In this document: in pieces, positions 37,546-46,968 of the stretch | How the letters are laid out: every line of letters starts with the position of its first letter | Position numbering within the stretch: the stretch's first letter is position 1 | Source: a virus | Direction: 5' to 3' (one strand) | Length of the DNA stretch: 64,000 nucleotides | IMG/VR virus record: IMGVR_UViG_3300027754_004582 | Coordinates: 1-64,000 of that record | Translations under genes and position numbers: made by a program | Notes under the pieces: generated by a model | What the model saw: only the letters and a program-made list of their open reading frames with translations | Database searches by the model: none | What the model was told of the DNA's origin: nothing

Positions 37546-40500
37546 TAGTTAAGTTTTGCTTTTGAGACATATGTTCCGTAAACACTTCCTACTAAATTAT
37601 TCCAAAGTGTTGGTGTATTTGCGTTTATGTTTGTTGACGCTCCCAAACCTTTAATTAAAGTTTCTTGAGCTGTTTTTGTATTTGCAGTTTCATTATTAGT
37701 ATCTGTCGTATAATTTAACACTCTTTCTTTTTTATCGTATGGTGTATATACCAAAAATTTCTTCAATTTATTTTTCTCAATATCATTAATAAATTCTTTA
37801 GCAATATTATTTTCTGTAACAAATTGAGGTTTAGCTTGTGTAAGCCAATAAGCATCAAATTGTTTCTCAATATCATCCATTGAATTTTTTCCAATTATTG
37901 CTTGATTACCAATAATATTACCTATTAAAGCTTTTTTGAATGCTTCGTATTTTTTAGCATCAATAACATCATTAGATAAAATCATATAAGCTCTTTTAAA
38001 TGGTGCTTTATTAAAATCTTCTGTGTTACTGAAAGGAGTAAATACATTTTTTTCCACTGTATCTTTATAAGACGAAACAGAACCACTTGCTTCAACAGGA
38101 AGTACCAATTGAGAGGTATATTCTTTATTATCTCCAACATAAATAAATTTTGAATCTTGGGTTGTTATTACATTAAATTGAACAAGACCATCTCTTATTT
38201 TGTTAATGTCGCTTATCATTGTATTCAATGTACCAGGCGCTTTGTCTGTGTCTGATATAACATAAATTCTTACAGGTCCAGATTTTGCCTGTAATCCATC
38301 TGTACCTGTTGTTTTATCTCCTTTTCCATCAAACCCTATAATATTCATTCTTGCCATTGTTTGAATATATGATTGTTCAACAGTTGTTAAATCTTGTACT
38401 ATCTTAAAAATTGGTGATAAATAAGATGACTTCTTATCTTTCAAGAAATTTTTATAATTATCCTTTACAGTTTGAATTAATCTTGGGGAAAATTGTTTTT
38501 CGGTCTTGGAAATGAATTGTATAAAGCTATCTTCTCCCTGTGAAATGTCAAATGATAAATTATCAAATATTGTATCAACTCTTTGTTGTATATTACTTGG
38601 TTTACCAAAAATTTCTATTTGTTTTTCTGTATCAACTTGTGTTAATCCAACCAAATTTCCTCTGAAATAATCTCTAGATAACATCCACTCTTGTCTCATC
38701 GCATTATTATACTGAGATAAAACCTCTTTGTTTTTATTTACAACGTTTGTAAAATAGTTTTGTGTTTGTGTAATAACACCATTCATGAAGTCGGAATACG
38801 ATATTGTACCTGTCTCAATTGTTGTTGTTACGTTACTTGTTAAGATTGAACCTATAGTACTATTATTATTTTGACCACTATTTGGTACCGCTTGATTAAT
38901 TGCTGGTGGAGCTGGTGGTACAGATTGTCCCAAAAATTCTTTGTCTAATACATCAAGGAACGCCTCTTTGTCTGTCACATCAGCTCTATCATCATAAATT
39001 TCTGTATTGGCGTAATAGTTAAATGTTAACGCATTTTGTAACTTATCAATTGATTCCTTTAATCCGCTTCCACCAACAAAATTAAAACTCAAGGTTACAT
39101 TTGCAATCATTGGTTGAACACCAATACCTTCAGGATTTAAATCCAAATCTTCATATGTAAAAGCCAAAGATGTTGGTATAATTTTGGTATTATAAAAATC
39201 ACCAACTCTTAAAATTAATACTGGTGGTGCGCCAAATGCGGTGTTTGTTGCATTATTATATTGCAATACAGGAGCTCCTCCAATATCTTTAATTGTTGGA
39301 ATTGTGTCTCCTGGTCTCATGCATTGTTGTAAGAATGTCAATCTTGTGTTTAGACCTTCAGGTGTCATTGAGTGGAAAGCTGGTTGGAAGAACTTAAGTT
39401 TCTCCTTAAGGTTATCAAACACCATTGGTGTTTGTTCCTTAATTGTTTCAAAATAATCACACTCAGATAAAAATTGTCTTAATACAAATTTAGTGATATT
39501 GTCTCTTGGTTTCCAAGTTCTTTCAAGTTCTTGAGTTTTGAATGTTTTTGTAACAATTTGGTCAGTAGTTACTGTTGTGTAATTAGGTGTTGGTTCTGTT
39601 TGTGGTTGACTAAGTGTTGAGTTTATTGAACTAATAACCGCTCTTCTACAAGCCATCGCACCTACCGTATATATTTCTTTAGCACCAACTTGTGTATCAC
39701 CACCAACAACATCTTTACTAGGTGGTTCAACGGGGTTGTCTGTACATCTATAATTACCTTTCACATCGTTTGATGTAAGAATTCCACTTAATATTTTTGG
39801 AGATTTTGGTACAACCGCATCCTCACCTAAGATATCCTTCGCATTTGGTTCTTGAAATTTTAATCTACCACTCTTTATAAAATCCTTTAGTGAATTAGCT
39901 GATTCAAAATATTCTCTTGCCGATGCAATTCTTCTTGTCGCAAGTTCTTTATTATACGAATTTGTTTGTGGTGCAGAACAACTAGCGTTGAGAGTTACCG
40001 TTAAATTTCCTTGAGTATTTTGTGTTAACTGTTTAGCAATATCTTCAATGAAGATTTGCATCGCACTATAATTTGTTTCAACAACTGTATTAAAAAATTC
40101 TGTTAAATTATTAGTAGATGTTGATTTTTGAACATATGTATTTTTTTGACCTTCGTATATTGAATATTGATTACTATATGGTGTAACACTTCCTTTTTTC
40201 GGATAATCATTCGCAAAATAAACTCCAAGCTGTGTGTATTTTTCCCAATATTTATTATCTGCGGTTGTTGCCTGACTTATTGAGTCTGCCCCCGAATTTG
40301 GCGCATTGAATCCTGTTTGAATCGTTTGTTTTGATGTGATTAGTTGTTCTCTTGTTAAATCTTTTGAAGTGATAGCCGTTTGAAGTAGATACAAATCATT
40401 TGGATTGATTGTATAATATTTCTTAGCCAACTCATAGATATCATATTTTCTACATCCTGCAAAGAACGAATCCAAAATAGAATTAACTCTTGTCTTATTT

Positions 40501-42644
40501 GTTTCGTTACCCAAAACTTTATCCACAATTGTGTTCAAAATTGATGGATGGTCAACAACTATTTTCCATTGTAATGTTCCACCTCTTGATGTGTTTTTGT
40601 ATGTATACACTGGTTCAGGTCTTCCTAAGAATTCACTTTGGTTCCAGTTCGCTGAAACGTTTTCACTAAATGTTAAACCGTATGGAGGAAACCACATAAC
40701 TCTACCACCATTAGGACCTCTCTCACAAAGAGCCAAATCATTTGTTGAAAATCCCCTTGCACTATTTGAAGTTCTCCAAGCTAAATTTTCAATTGAGAAC
40801 ATGTACTTTTTAGCATAACCAACATTTGTACTTAACCCACCAGGTCCGTTAATCAGGTTAGTTGAACTTTGTCCACCCTCTTGTTTGTTAGGATAAATGT
40901 TTAAGTTATATGTGTTGTCCAAAACCGAATTAGAAAATCTTCTTCCATTTACCGTAATACCGTCAACTTTTTGTAAGTCGTTGTATTGTAAATAAGGGAT
41001 GTCTTTAGCAAAAACTCTACAATATTCCGTACCAACCTCTTGTCCAATCTCTCCTGTATATTTAATAACTCTTGAACCTTTAGTCATTTCTTTATACCCA
41101 TCGTTGAATACTTTACTAACTTGGTCAATTGCATTTCCCGCGTGTTGTAATCTTTTTCCACCTTGTGGTTGGCTGTCAATTATTCTTTGAGTATTATCTA
41201 ATATTGAACCTCCTTTGAATTGGATGTTCGTTGACTCTGTTGAATTATACGATGATGGTTTGAAGTCTGCGTTTTGATTATAAATTGCACCACCAATACC
41301 AACACCGAAACCTGCATTGTTTTTATATTTAGGTGATACCCACGTAAATCCACCTTCAATACCACCACCATTACTATAGGTTGGTCCGTTAGCACCAAGT
41401 CTAATTTCTCTACTTGGTCCTTCATAAAGTTGTGCCAACTCTGATGGACCATATACTGGTGATTGTTGTTCAATACCATATGAGTTTGCAGGTATATCAC
41501 CTGCTGGCGAGAACACTCTTGATGGGTCTGAAGATAATGAACCAACATAATAGTTAGAATTATTCGTTGTTGAACCAACAATCGCCCCACCTAATCTATC
41601 AAATAAAGTTCTATCAAAACTTGGCTTATATTTGTTATAATCAAGGTTATTAAACAATCTTGATTTTTGTCCGCCACCCATGTTGTTATACATGATTTGT
41701 GAACCTGTTTGTCCACCACCTAATAACCTATTAAAGAATCTACCAACAGTGCTTGCTCTGAAAGCGTTGTTCATCTGTTGGATTGTTGTAGATTGTCTTA
41801 AAGACGTGTTAGGGTCAAAATAAGAACCTGGAATTGTTGATACAGGTAAAATACTACCAGCTAGTCTAAGAGCGAAATCTGTAGCGGCTAATATGGGGTT
41901 AGAAGGTATTGTGATTGTGTAGTTGGGTTCAATCAATGGAACTCTACCTGTAACTAAATTAAGAATGTCGGTTCCACTTCTTACATTAAACACATTGGCT
42001 CTACCAATCGTATTTCTTTTGATTTCAGCGGCAATTCTGTTTTCAAATTCTTTCTTTAGAACTTGAGCACCTAAACGGGCAATATATGAATCAGAACTTA
42101 ATAAACCATTACTACCTTGTGGGTCTGGTGATAATAAAATTCCGATTGAAGGATAACTTGATGGGTTAAACGTTGTTGGGTATGGTTGGTTATTATATAA
42201 CTGTAATGATGCAGTGATACCACCTTGGTTTTGATTTGAAATGAATTCACCCGCGTCTAAAACACCTTGTCCTCCGTTGGAGTATGCATTAACCTTTTTC
42301 CAATTCTTGGCTTCAACAATACCTTGGTCAAGTATATGAGCATCTTGTTGACCAGGACCATACTCACCTTGGTTTGAAATACTATTTAAAAGACCATTAG
42401 GGTCAGGAACTTGTCTATATCCACCTTCAGCTCCCCACTCGTTTAAAGGATATAATTTGTTAGCAAATGAAGGTTCGTCAATTAATACATCAGGACTATC
42501 AACAACTGAACCATCGGATTGAATATACTCGTAGTTAGTTGGGGGTGTAGGTCTGTTAGGTGCTTTCGCATAAGGTACCAGGTTCTTAACAATTAGTTTT
42601 TTCCTAAAAGCTTCTGAGTTAACTAAATCTAAGGGACTTGGCAT
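37545..42644 (-). CDS. Giant baseplate/tube-junction protein (1699 aa)
   Basis: Residues about 610-720 read YMFSIENLAWRTSN, VMWFPPYGLTFSENVSANWN, GRPEPVYTYKNTSRGGTLQW. Residues about 1150-1220 read ILRVGDFYNTKIIP, LDLNPEGIGVQPMIANVTLS and GSGLKESIDKLQNALTFNYY. These are patterns I associate with baseplate-tube adaptor proteins of T4-like phages (gp48/gp54 place). Residues about 885-925 carry an OmpA-like stretch (VTLNASCSAPQTNSYNKELA, then TRRIASAREYF). The N-terminal 550 residues are Gly/Asn/Pro/Gln-rich and probably extended. It lies between tape measure and gp53-like genes, exactly where tube-initiating proteins are expected. The role is inferred. A TATTTATA motif lies 13 bases upstream. 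Confidence 0.7.
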   Translation of the reverse strand: MPSPLDLVNSEAFRKKLIVKNLVPYAKAPNRPTPPTNYEYIQSDGSVVDSPDVLIDEPSFANKLYPLNEWGAEGGYRQVPDPNGLLNSISNQGEYGPGQQDAHILDQGIVEAKNWKKVNAYSNGGQGVLDAGEFISNQNQGGITASLQLYNNQPYPTTFNPSSYPSIGILLSPDPQGSNGLLSSDSYIARLGAQVLKKEFENRIAAEIKRNTIGRANVFNVRSGTDILNLVTGRVPLIEPNYTITIPSNPILAATDFALRLAGSILPVSTIPGSYFDPNTSLRQSTTIQQMNNAFRASTVGRFFNRLLGGGQTGSQIMYNNMGGGQKSRLFNNLDYNKYKPSFDRTLFDRLGGAIVGSTTNNSNYYVGSLSSDPSRVFSPAGDIPANSYGIEQQSPVYGPSELAQLYEGPSREIRLGANGPTYSNGGGIEGGFTWVSPKYKNNAGFGVGIGGAIYNQNADFKPSSYNSTESTNIQFKGGSILDNTQRIIDSQPQGGKRLQHAGNAIDQVSKVFNDGYKEMTKGSRVIKYTGEIGQEVGTEYCRVFAKDIPYLQYNDLQKVDGITVNGRRFSNSVLDNTYNLNIYPNKQEGGQSSTNLINGPGGLSTNVGYAKKYMFSIENLAWRTSNSARGFSTNDLALCERGPNGGRVMWFPPYGLTFSENVSANWNQSEFLGRPEPVYTYKNTSRGGTLQWKIVVDHPSILNTIVDKVLGNETNKTRVNSILDSFFAGCRKYDIYELAKKYYTINPNDLYLLQTAITSKDLTREQLITSKQTIQTGFNAPNSGADSISQATTADNKYWEKYTQLGVYFANDYPKKGSVTPYSNQYSIYEGQKNTYVQKSTSTNNLTEFFNTVVETNYSAMQIFIEDIAKQLTQNTQGNLTVTLNASCSAPQTNSYNKELATRRIASAREYFESANSLKDFIKSGRLKFQEPNAKDILGEDAVVPKSPKILSGILTSNDVKGNYRCTDNPVEPPSKDVVGGDTQVGAKEIYTVGAMACRRAVISSINSTLSQPQTEPTPNYTTVTTDQIVTKTFKTQELERTWKPRDNITKFVLRQFLSECDYFETIKEQTPMVFDNLKEKLKFFQPAFHSMTPEGLNTRLTFLQQCMRPGDTIPTIKDIGGAPVLQYNNATNTAFGAPPVLILRVGDFYNTKIIPTSLAFTYEDLDLNPEGIGVQPMIANVTLSFNFVGGSGLKESIDKLQNALTFNYYANTEIYDDRADVTDKEAFLDVLDKEFLGQSVPPAPPAINQAVPNSGQNNNSTIGSILTSNVTTTIETGTISYSDFMNGVITQTQNYFTNVVNKNKEVLSQYNNAMRQEWMLSRDYFRGNLVGLTQVDTEKQIEIFGKPSNIQQRVDTIFDNLSFDISQGEDSFIQFISKTEKQFSPRLIQTVKDNYKNFLKDKKSSYLSPIFKIVQDLTTVEQSYIQTMARMNIIGFDGKGDKTTGTDGLQAKSGPVRIYVISDTDKAPGTLNTMISDINKIRDGLVQFNVITTQDSKFIYVGDNKEYTSQLVLPVEASGSVSSYKDTVEKNVFTPFSNTEDFNKAPFKRAYMILSNDVIDAKKYEAFKKALIGNIIGNQAIIGKNSMDDIEKQFDAYWLTQAKPQFVTENNIAKEFINDIEKNKLKKFLVYTPYDKKERVLNYTTDTNNETANTKTAQETLIKGLGASTNINANTPTLWNNLVGSVYGTYVSKAKLN

Positions 42645-42657
42645 TAATTTCTTTTTA

Positions 42658-42665
42658 TATAAATA
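42658..42665 (-). promoter_or_regulatory. TATTTATA upstream motif
   Basis: Coding-strand TATTTATA lies 13 bases before the 1699-aa gene, in the 37-base gap after the tape measure gene. Confidence 0.5.
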
Positions 42666-42681
42666 GGTTAGTCATTAATTT

Positions 42682-44556
42682 TTAATTACCGTAAGTTGTT
42701 TGGTTTGGAGCCTTTGTTGGGTTCTGTGGTGCGGTTAAACTCATGAAATATTGTTTAGTTTGTGGACTGTTTGCCCAATCATCTAACATTTTTTTTGTCA
42801 ATTCACTTCCATTAGGTGTAGTAAACTCTACTTGTATTTTACCACCCACATCTATTGTAGTTTTGGTATTTGTGGTTGTTGATGTTCCATCACCTGGCGT
42901 TTTCATTGGGAAACGTTTACTACCCAAATCTATTGGGTCTGATTTACCACCCATTAATGCATTATAGGTTGAGAATTTTCCACCATCAATACTTGGTTTT
43001 AAATTATTACCCATTAATCCTTCTAAAAGTTTTTTTCCACCCAATTCTGTTTCTGATTTGCCATTTTCAAGTTTACCTATCATTTGACCAAGAGCTTTTT
43101 GAACACCTTCTTTAAATTCTGAACCGAACTTTTGTGATTGTTTGTCCGCGGTTTCTAATAAAGTTGCACTAGCCTCTCTAAGACCTTTATTAGGGTCATT
43201 CATATCCTTTAAAAATTGTTTGAAGTCACCAATAGCTGTTGATGACATTTGTCTTCCACTTGTTGTTTTTCCGTAAAAATCAGAAAGAGTACTAGTGATT
43301 GCATCAGTTAATTTTCTTCCACCCTCAACCTCTTTATTGATTGTTTGATTACTAGCAAATCCATACATAAATCCATGGTAGATTGCTCTTACATCACCAG
43401 CAACCATTTCACTATAATCTAATTGAGACCTAGCAATTTCTTCTAATGATTTTGGAGCTTCTTTTTGTTCCTTAAGTGTTGCCTCTAATTGTTGTTGACT
43501 TACACTTGTAAGTTTTTCCCAACGTCTTTCACCTGTAGCACTGTCTTTAACACTAATTTCATATTCACCACCATCACCCATTCTAGAAATGTTTGAAAGT
43601 AATTGTTTGTCTTCTTCTTTAACGTTTAAACCAATAGAACTAATCGCTGAAAGCCTTGCATCCGCTTCTTTAGCTGCTAGTCCAAGTTTCATCATCTCAT
43701 TAGCGTTTACACCAGTTTGTTCTTGAAGTTCTTTAAGTCTTATAACCCCTTCAGGTGTTATCTTAAATGTTTTTGTTTGACTATCTAAATAAGTAAATTG
43801 TTTCGCAACGTTAACCAAACTATCCTGTATTCCTTGTGGATTATTAATTGAATCGTTCATTAACCTGAACGGGTCTGCCAAATCACCAACGGCTAACCCT
43901 AATCTTTGAAATGCTGACGCAACTTCAATCGCTCTTTCAGGTTTATATAAATTATCAGCTAAATTAAAGGTTGTATTCATATCAAACCTTAACATTGAAG
44001 CTTGCGCAGCCATTTTTGTTAATCCTTGTACACCACCCTCAAACTGATAACGATTAAGTTGGTCCATGTTGCTGGTAACAACTTTAAAAACCTCTTTTGT
44101 ATTACCCCCAATACTTTGAATATAATTTACTGAACCCTCAATTTGTTTTGACATTTGAGCAACTCCTACACCCACGTCAGCAAAACCACTTACTAAAGTT
44201 CTAATACTTTGTTCAGTTACCTTAGACGCGGCGTAAAGTTTTTCTGTTTGTTCAGTTGTAGCAATAATGTTTCTTCTACTTTCAACTGCAATATCAGAAA
44301 TTGCCTGTTGAGCAGCTATAAGGTCACCACCGAGTCTATCAATACGAGGGGTGGCATCCGCCAAGGCGGTTTTAATATCACCAATCCTTTGCCTTGTTTC
44401 ACCGAAAGCTTTATTGATTGCTCCACCGTAAACATCCAAGTCAGTAATAGCTCTAGTAATATCTGTAAAAAATGCGGACAATGCATTCTTACGGTACTCA
44501 TCCATTTTATCGGTGAGTTCTTTAAAGTAATCAAGAGGATTTTGTTCGCCAGCCAT
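42682..44556 (-). CDS. Tail tape measure protein candidate
   Basis: 624 aa. The N-terminal 330 residues are almost continuous amphipathic helix with heptad spacing (FGETRQRIGDIKTALADATP, GDLIAAQQAISDIAVESRRN), followed by a mixed region and a Gly/Thr-rich C-terminus. Pattern LVNVAKQFTYLDSQTKTFKI with ITPEGVIRLKELQEQTG is typical of tape measure-like proteins in T4-like environmental phages. At about 1.5 angstrom per residue it would set a tail near 90-95 nm, close to T4 (gp29 is 590 aa). It follows the chaperone and frameshift ORF, the classical order. No clear membrane helix is seen. Confidence 0.78.
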   Translation of the reverse strand: MAGEQNPLDYFKELTDKMDEYRKNALSAFFTDITRAITDLDVYGGAINKAFGETRQRIGDIKTALADATPRIDRLGGDLIAAQQAISDIAVESRRNIIATTEQTEKLYAASKVTEQSIRTLVSGFADVGVGVAQMSKQIEGSVNYIQSIGGNTKEVFKVVTSNMDQLNRYQFEGGVQGLTKMAAQASMLRFDMNTTFNLADNLYKPERAIEVASAFQRLGLAVGDLADPFRLMNDSINNPQGIQDSLVNVAKQFTYLDSQTKTFKITPEGVIRLKELQEQTGVNANEMMKLGLAAKEADARLSAISSIGLNVKEEDKQLLSNISRMGDGGEYEISVKDSATGERRWEKLTSVSQQQLEATLKEQKEAPKSLEEIARSQLDYSEMVAGDVRAIYHGFMYGFASNQTINKEVEGGRKLTDAITSTLSDFYGKTTSGRQMSSTAIGDFKQFLKDMNDPNKGLREASATLLETADKQSQKFGSEFKEGVQKALGQMIGKLENGKSETELGGKKLLEGLMGNNLKPSIDGGKFSTYNALMGGKSDPIDLGSKRFPMKTPGDGTSTTTNTKTTIDVGGKIQVEFTTPNGSELTKKMLDDWANSPQTKQYFMSLTAPQNPTKAPNQTTYGN

Positions 44557-44570
44557 ATATTAACTTTTCT

Positions 44571-44578
44571 TATAAATA
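44571..44578 (-). promoter_or_regulatory. TATTTATA upstream motif
   Basis: Coding-strand TATTTATA lies 14 bases before the tape measure start, immediately after a terminator hairpin. The terminator-then-motif order supports a new transcription start here. Confidence 0.55.
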
Positions 44579-44579
44579 C

Positions 44580-44606
44580 AAAAAGACTGAAAATTCAGTC
44601 TTTTTT
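44580..44606 (-). terminator. Intrinsic terminator after chaperone frameshift ORF
   Basis: Inverted repeat AAAAAGACTGA / TCAGTCTTTTT. It overlaps the stop codon of the frameshift ORF (44597-44595) and ends in a T run on the coding strand. Confidence 0.75.
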
Positions 44607-44750
44607 ATTTTCTTCAATCCATTTATCTAATAAATATTTTCTTGTGAAAATCGGCATTTGTAAAAAGTCATTGTAAGAGATATTCAATAACTTGGTCAAA
44701 TAGTAGAATTCATCTAATTGACTTTTCCTATAATCAGAAGAAAGGGCGAA
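44595..44750 (-). CDS. Probable +1/-2 frameshift extension of tail assembly chaperone
   Basis: 51 codons (FALSSDYRKSQLDEFYYLTK ... IFTRKYLLDKWIEENKKD) in the frame +1 (or -2) to the gp26-like gene. It overlaps that gene's last codons and ends just before the tape measure gene. It has no in-frame ATG until 20 residues from its end, and the frame is closed by TAA shortly upstream, so independent initiation is unlikely. The coding-strand run GAC TTT TTT CGC at 44757-44746 is a plausible slip site: a shift there gives a product of about 293 aa. This is the layout of gpG/gpGT tail chaperones, which use a programmed frameshift just before the tape measure gene. Codon and residue use look like real coding sequence. 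Confidence 0.7.
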   Translation of the reverse strand, partial: FALSSDYRKSQLDEFYYLTKLLNISYNDFLQMPIFTRKYLLDKWIEENKKD

Positions 44751-45477
44751 AAAAGTCCACCCCAAAACCAACGTTAACCGTTAGCAATTCTCCTGATGGG
44801 GTTGTTACTGTTTTCTTCATATCTAATTTTGGTTCATTCTCATCCATAAACTTTTTCAAGAATTTGGAATCGGCAATCGGCATTTGTTCAATAAATTTAA
44901 CAATTTCTGATTTGTCAGGTGAACCATTCAATTCAACAATTTGTTTTGTAAGTCTCCAAGTAACTTTTGGTGCAACTCTACCTTGTGGGTATGAGTCAGC
45001 CATTTTTTCAATTTCCATTATTTCACCATATGATAATGGTTTAACTTTAATTGAAGTTTGAGACTTTGGTAACATTAATGAAAATGTACCATCTTCGTTT
45101 GGTTTTTGACCTTCAACAATACTTAACACACCCAAATCAACCGTTGTTTGGAATGGTTTTCTTGTAGCTGGGTCTGTTAGATTTACAACCATTTCATGTC
45201 CGAAAGAAGTGTTTCTTAAGAAGATTAAAATCGCTTCAATATCTCCTTCCAATAAATCTTCTATTCTAATATCTGGTTCGTAAACCTTCGCTCTTAATAA
45301 GTTAACTGCCAAATCGGCAACCCCACCCATTAAGATATTCTCATCAGCGGCGGTTAAATAACCCACTTTTAATGATTTCTTTTTATTTTTGTAGAACACT
45401 CCACCCGATGGTAAAGGAACCACGTCATGTGGAAGTGAAAAGTCTTTCTGTCCGTATTCTCTTGATTGGTCTTGCAT
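44734..45477 (-). CDS. 26: gp26-like tail/baseplate assembly chaperone
   Basis: 247 aa. The N-terminus (LPHDVVPLPSGGVFYKNKKK, then KVGYLTAADENIL) and the central GDIEAILIFLRNTSFGHEM resemble the T4 gp26 baseplate/tail assembly family (small, cytoplasmic, upstream of tape measure). It ends GVDFFRPFF. The last codons contain a six-T slip site, and a second ORF continues in another frame. It sits between tail tube and tape measure, the position of gpG-type chaperones that bind the tape measure. Expression is probably reduced relative to the tube gene by the strong hairpin directly before its start. Confidence 0.8.
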   Translation of the reverse strand: MQDQSREYGQKDFSLPHDVVPLPSGGVFYKNKKKSLKVGYLTAADENILMGGVADLAVNLLRAKVYEPDIRIEDLLEGDIEAILIFLRNTSFGHEMVVNLTDPATRKPFQTTVDLGVLSIVEGQKPNEDGTFSLMLPKSQTSIKVKPLSYGEIMEIEKMADSYPQGRVAPKVTWRLTKQIVELNGSPDKSEIVKFIEQMPIADSKFLKKFMDENEPKLDMKKTVTTPSGELLTVNVGFGVDFFRPFF

Positions 45478-45479
45478 AT

Positions 45480-45517
45480 AAAAAAATTAACCGTATAGTT
45501 TATGTCTATACGGTTAA
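45480..45517 (-). terminator. Intrinsic terminator after tail tube gene
   Basis: Perfect 12-bp stem TTAACCGTATAG / CTATACGGTTAA with a seven-base loop and a T run on the coding strand. The T run ends a few bases from the chaperone start codon at 45477. Confidence 0.88.
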
Positions 45518-45549
45518 ATATAAGGGTTAATAATTTTTTATAAAGAGTA

Positions 45550-46038
45550 TTAGTATACTAACACACATCTGTCCATTCTCAATGTAGCAGCAATTGTAGC
45601 TAAACCGTCTTGGTTGTAAGCTAACTGATTGAAGTTAACATCTGTCATAAATGTACCATACAAAATCCATTTTTCAACCACAACTCCTGTTGGGTCTAAC
45701 ATTTCAATGTCAATGTCTTTTTTGTATCCTGCCGCGTATCCCATACGACCTGTAACTGATTCTGCACATAGACGAACCCACTCCATAAGAGCTTGAGCCG
45801 CTGATGGTCCGATTGGGTCTCTGAACACCACGTTAATGGTTTGCCAGTTGAATCTTCCTGCAACCCATGTTGATGTGTTAAGGAATGGTATCTCAGTAGC
45901 ATTAATTGTAATGTGAGGTCTTGCAGCACTTTCTACAAACCACTCATTAATTCCTAAGCTTGACGGGAATCTTAAAATAAAACGATTCTGACGTTTCGGC
46001 TCATAAGGAAGAGGCATTTTCATTAGTAAATCAGCCAT
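45550..46038 (-). CDS. 19: Tail tube protein (gp19-like)
   Basis: 162 aa, the same size as T4 gp19 (163 aa). Motifs RQNRFILRFPSSLGINEW, ARPHITINATEIPFLN, VAGRFNWQTINVVFRDPIGP and a C-terminal YNQDGLATIAATLRMDRC fit the T4 gp19/Hcp-like tube fold. Stacked hexamers form the inner tube through which DNA passes. The leader is 32 bases, A-rich, with TATTTATC at its head, almost the same geometry as at the sheath gene. Followed by a strong terminator, in keeping with a high-copy product. Confidence 0.93.
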   Translation of the reverse strand: MADLLMKMPLPYEPKRQNRFILRFPSSLGINEWFVESAARPHITINATEIPFLNTSTWVAGRFNWQTINVVFRDPIGPSAAQALMEWVRLCAESVTGRMGYAAGYKKDIDIEMLDPTGVVVEKWILYGTFMTDVNFNQLAYNQDGLATIAATLRMDRCVLVY

Positions 46039-46070
46039 ATTATTTAATTTTTGTTTCTATGTTTATAATT

Positions 46071-46078
46071 GATAAATA
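46071..46078 (-). promoter_or_regulatory. TATTTATC upstream motif
   Basis: Coding-strand TATTTATC lies 32 bases before the tail tube start, followed by an A-rich leader without Shine-Dalgarno. Confidence 0.5.
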
Positions 46079-46130
46079 TAGTGGTGTTGAAAAAATTTTC
46101 CCTTTACTTTGTTTTTTAAAAAGAATATCC

Positions 46131-46961
46131 TTATTTAACTTCCTTCTTAATTCCTCCAGCAGTAGAATAAGTTTTAACTATATTATCTGGTTTATCTTTA
46201 AAATGTTTTTTCATTACTTCTATGTTTTTAGGGTCATCATCTGAAAACCCTATAGAAGGCATCTCTGGTATAAACTTATTACCTATATCATTTTTTAGAA
46301 ATGCTCTTTTATTAAGTATTGCTGCCATACCTTTTATATAGTCCACAAATTCATCCATCGCACGAACCTTCGCTTCTTCAGGATTAGATGCACCTTTTTC
46401 GTCTCCAAAAGAAACGGGGTGGTATTTGTTAAGAGCTAAATAAGTTTTGATTAACTCATTATCAGACATCTCTTCCTCTCCTGAAAATGTTCTATATTTT
46501 TTTAAGTTTTTAACTAACTCATCTTTACTGATTCCGTTGAAATCATTAATGATATAATTGTATATTGCTTGTTTTAATGTATTGGGGTTATGACCTCTTG
46601 CAGTAATAATTGAAAAAATTGAACCACTATTAATTGCTTCTCTAAAATCATCAAACGCAGGTCCTTCTGTGGCTTTCATTGCATCTATTATAAAATCCTT
46701 ATCTCCATCAGTTCTAAAATTTCTGAATGGGTCTTCTGCAAATCCAACAATTGTATGACCCTTATAATTAAAATTTTCTTTACCAATATGATGTCTATGT
46801 TCCGCAAAGTCATCGGTACTCATACCTACCTCTTCTCCATCTTCATCTTTTACAATTATTTTTGTTGGCATGTGAACAATATTATCATCCCAATCAAAGG
46901 CATAATATTTTAAATCTGGTGTTTTTTCGTCTTTAAATCCCTCTATTATTCTTGTTCTCAT
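46131..46961 (-). CDS. HAD-superfamily hydrolase-like protein
   Basis: 276 aa. Motif I is FDWDDN at residues 22-27 (nucleophile D23, acid/base D25), motif II IITARGHN near 118-125, and motif IV GFSDDDPKN near 240. Between them lies a long insertion (about 125-235), the cap region, with no recognised match. HAD enzymes are mostly phosphatases or phosphomutases. The substrate is unknown; a polynucleotide 3'-phosphatase or nucleotidase role is possible. Its place between sheath and tube genes is unusual for an enzyme and may be a stable insertion. The start codon follows the sheath terminator by about seven bases. Confidence 0.82.
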   Translation of the reverse strand: MRTRIIEGFKDEKTPDLKYYAFDWDDNIVHMPTKIIVKDEDGEEVGMSTDDFAEHRHHIGKENFNYKGHTIVGFAEDPFRNFRTDGDKDFIIDAMKATEGPAFDDFREAINSGSIFSIITARGHNPNTLKQAIYNYIINDFNGISKDELVKNLKKYRTFSGEEEMSDNELIKTYLALNKYHPVSFGDEKGASNPEEAKVRAMDEFVDYIKGMAAILNKRAFLKNDIGNKFIPEMPSIGFSDDDPKNIEVMKKHFKDKPDNIVKTYSTAGGIKKEVK

Positions 46962-46968
46962 TGTTGGC

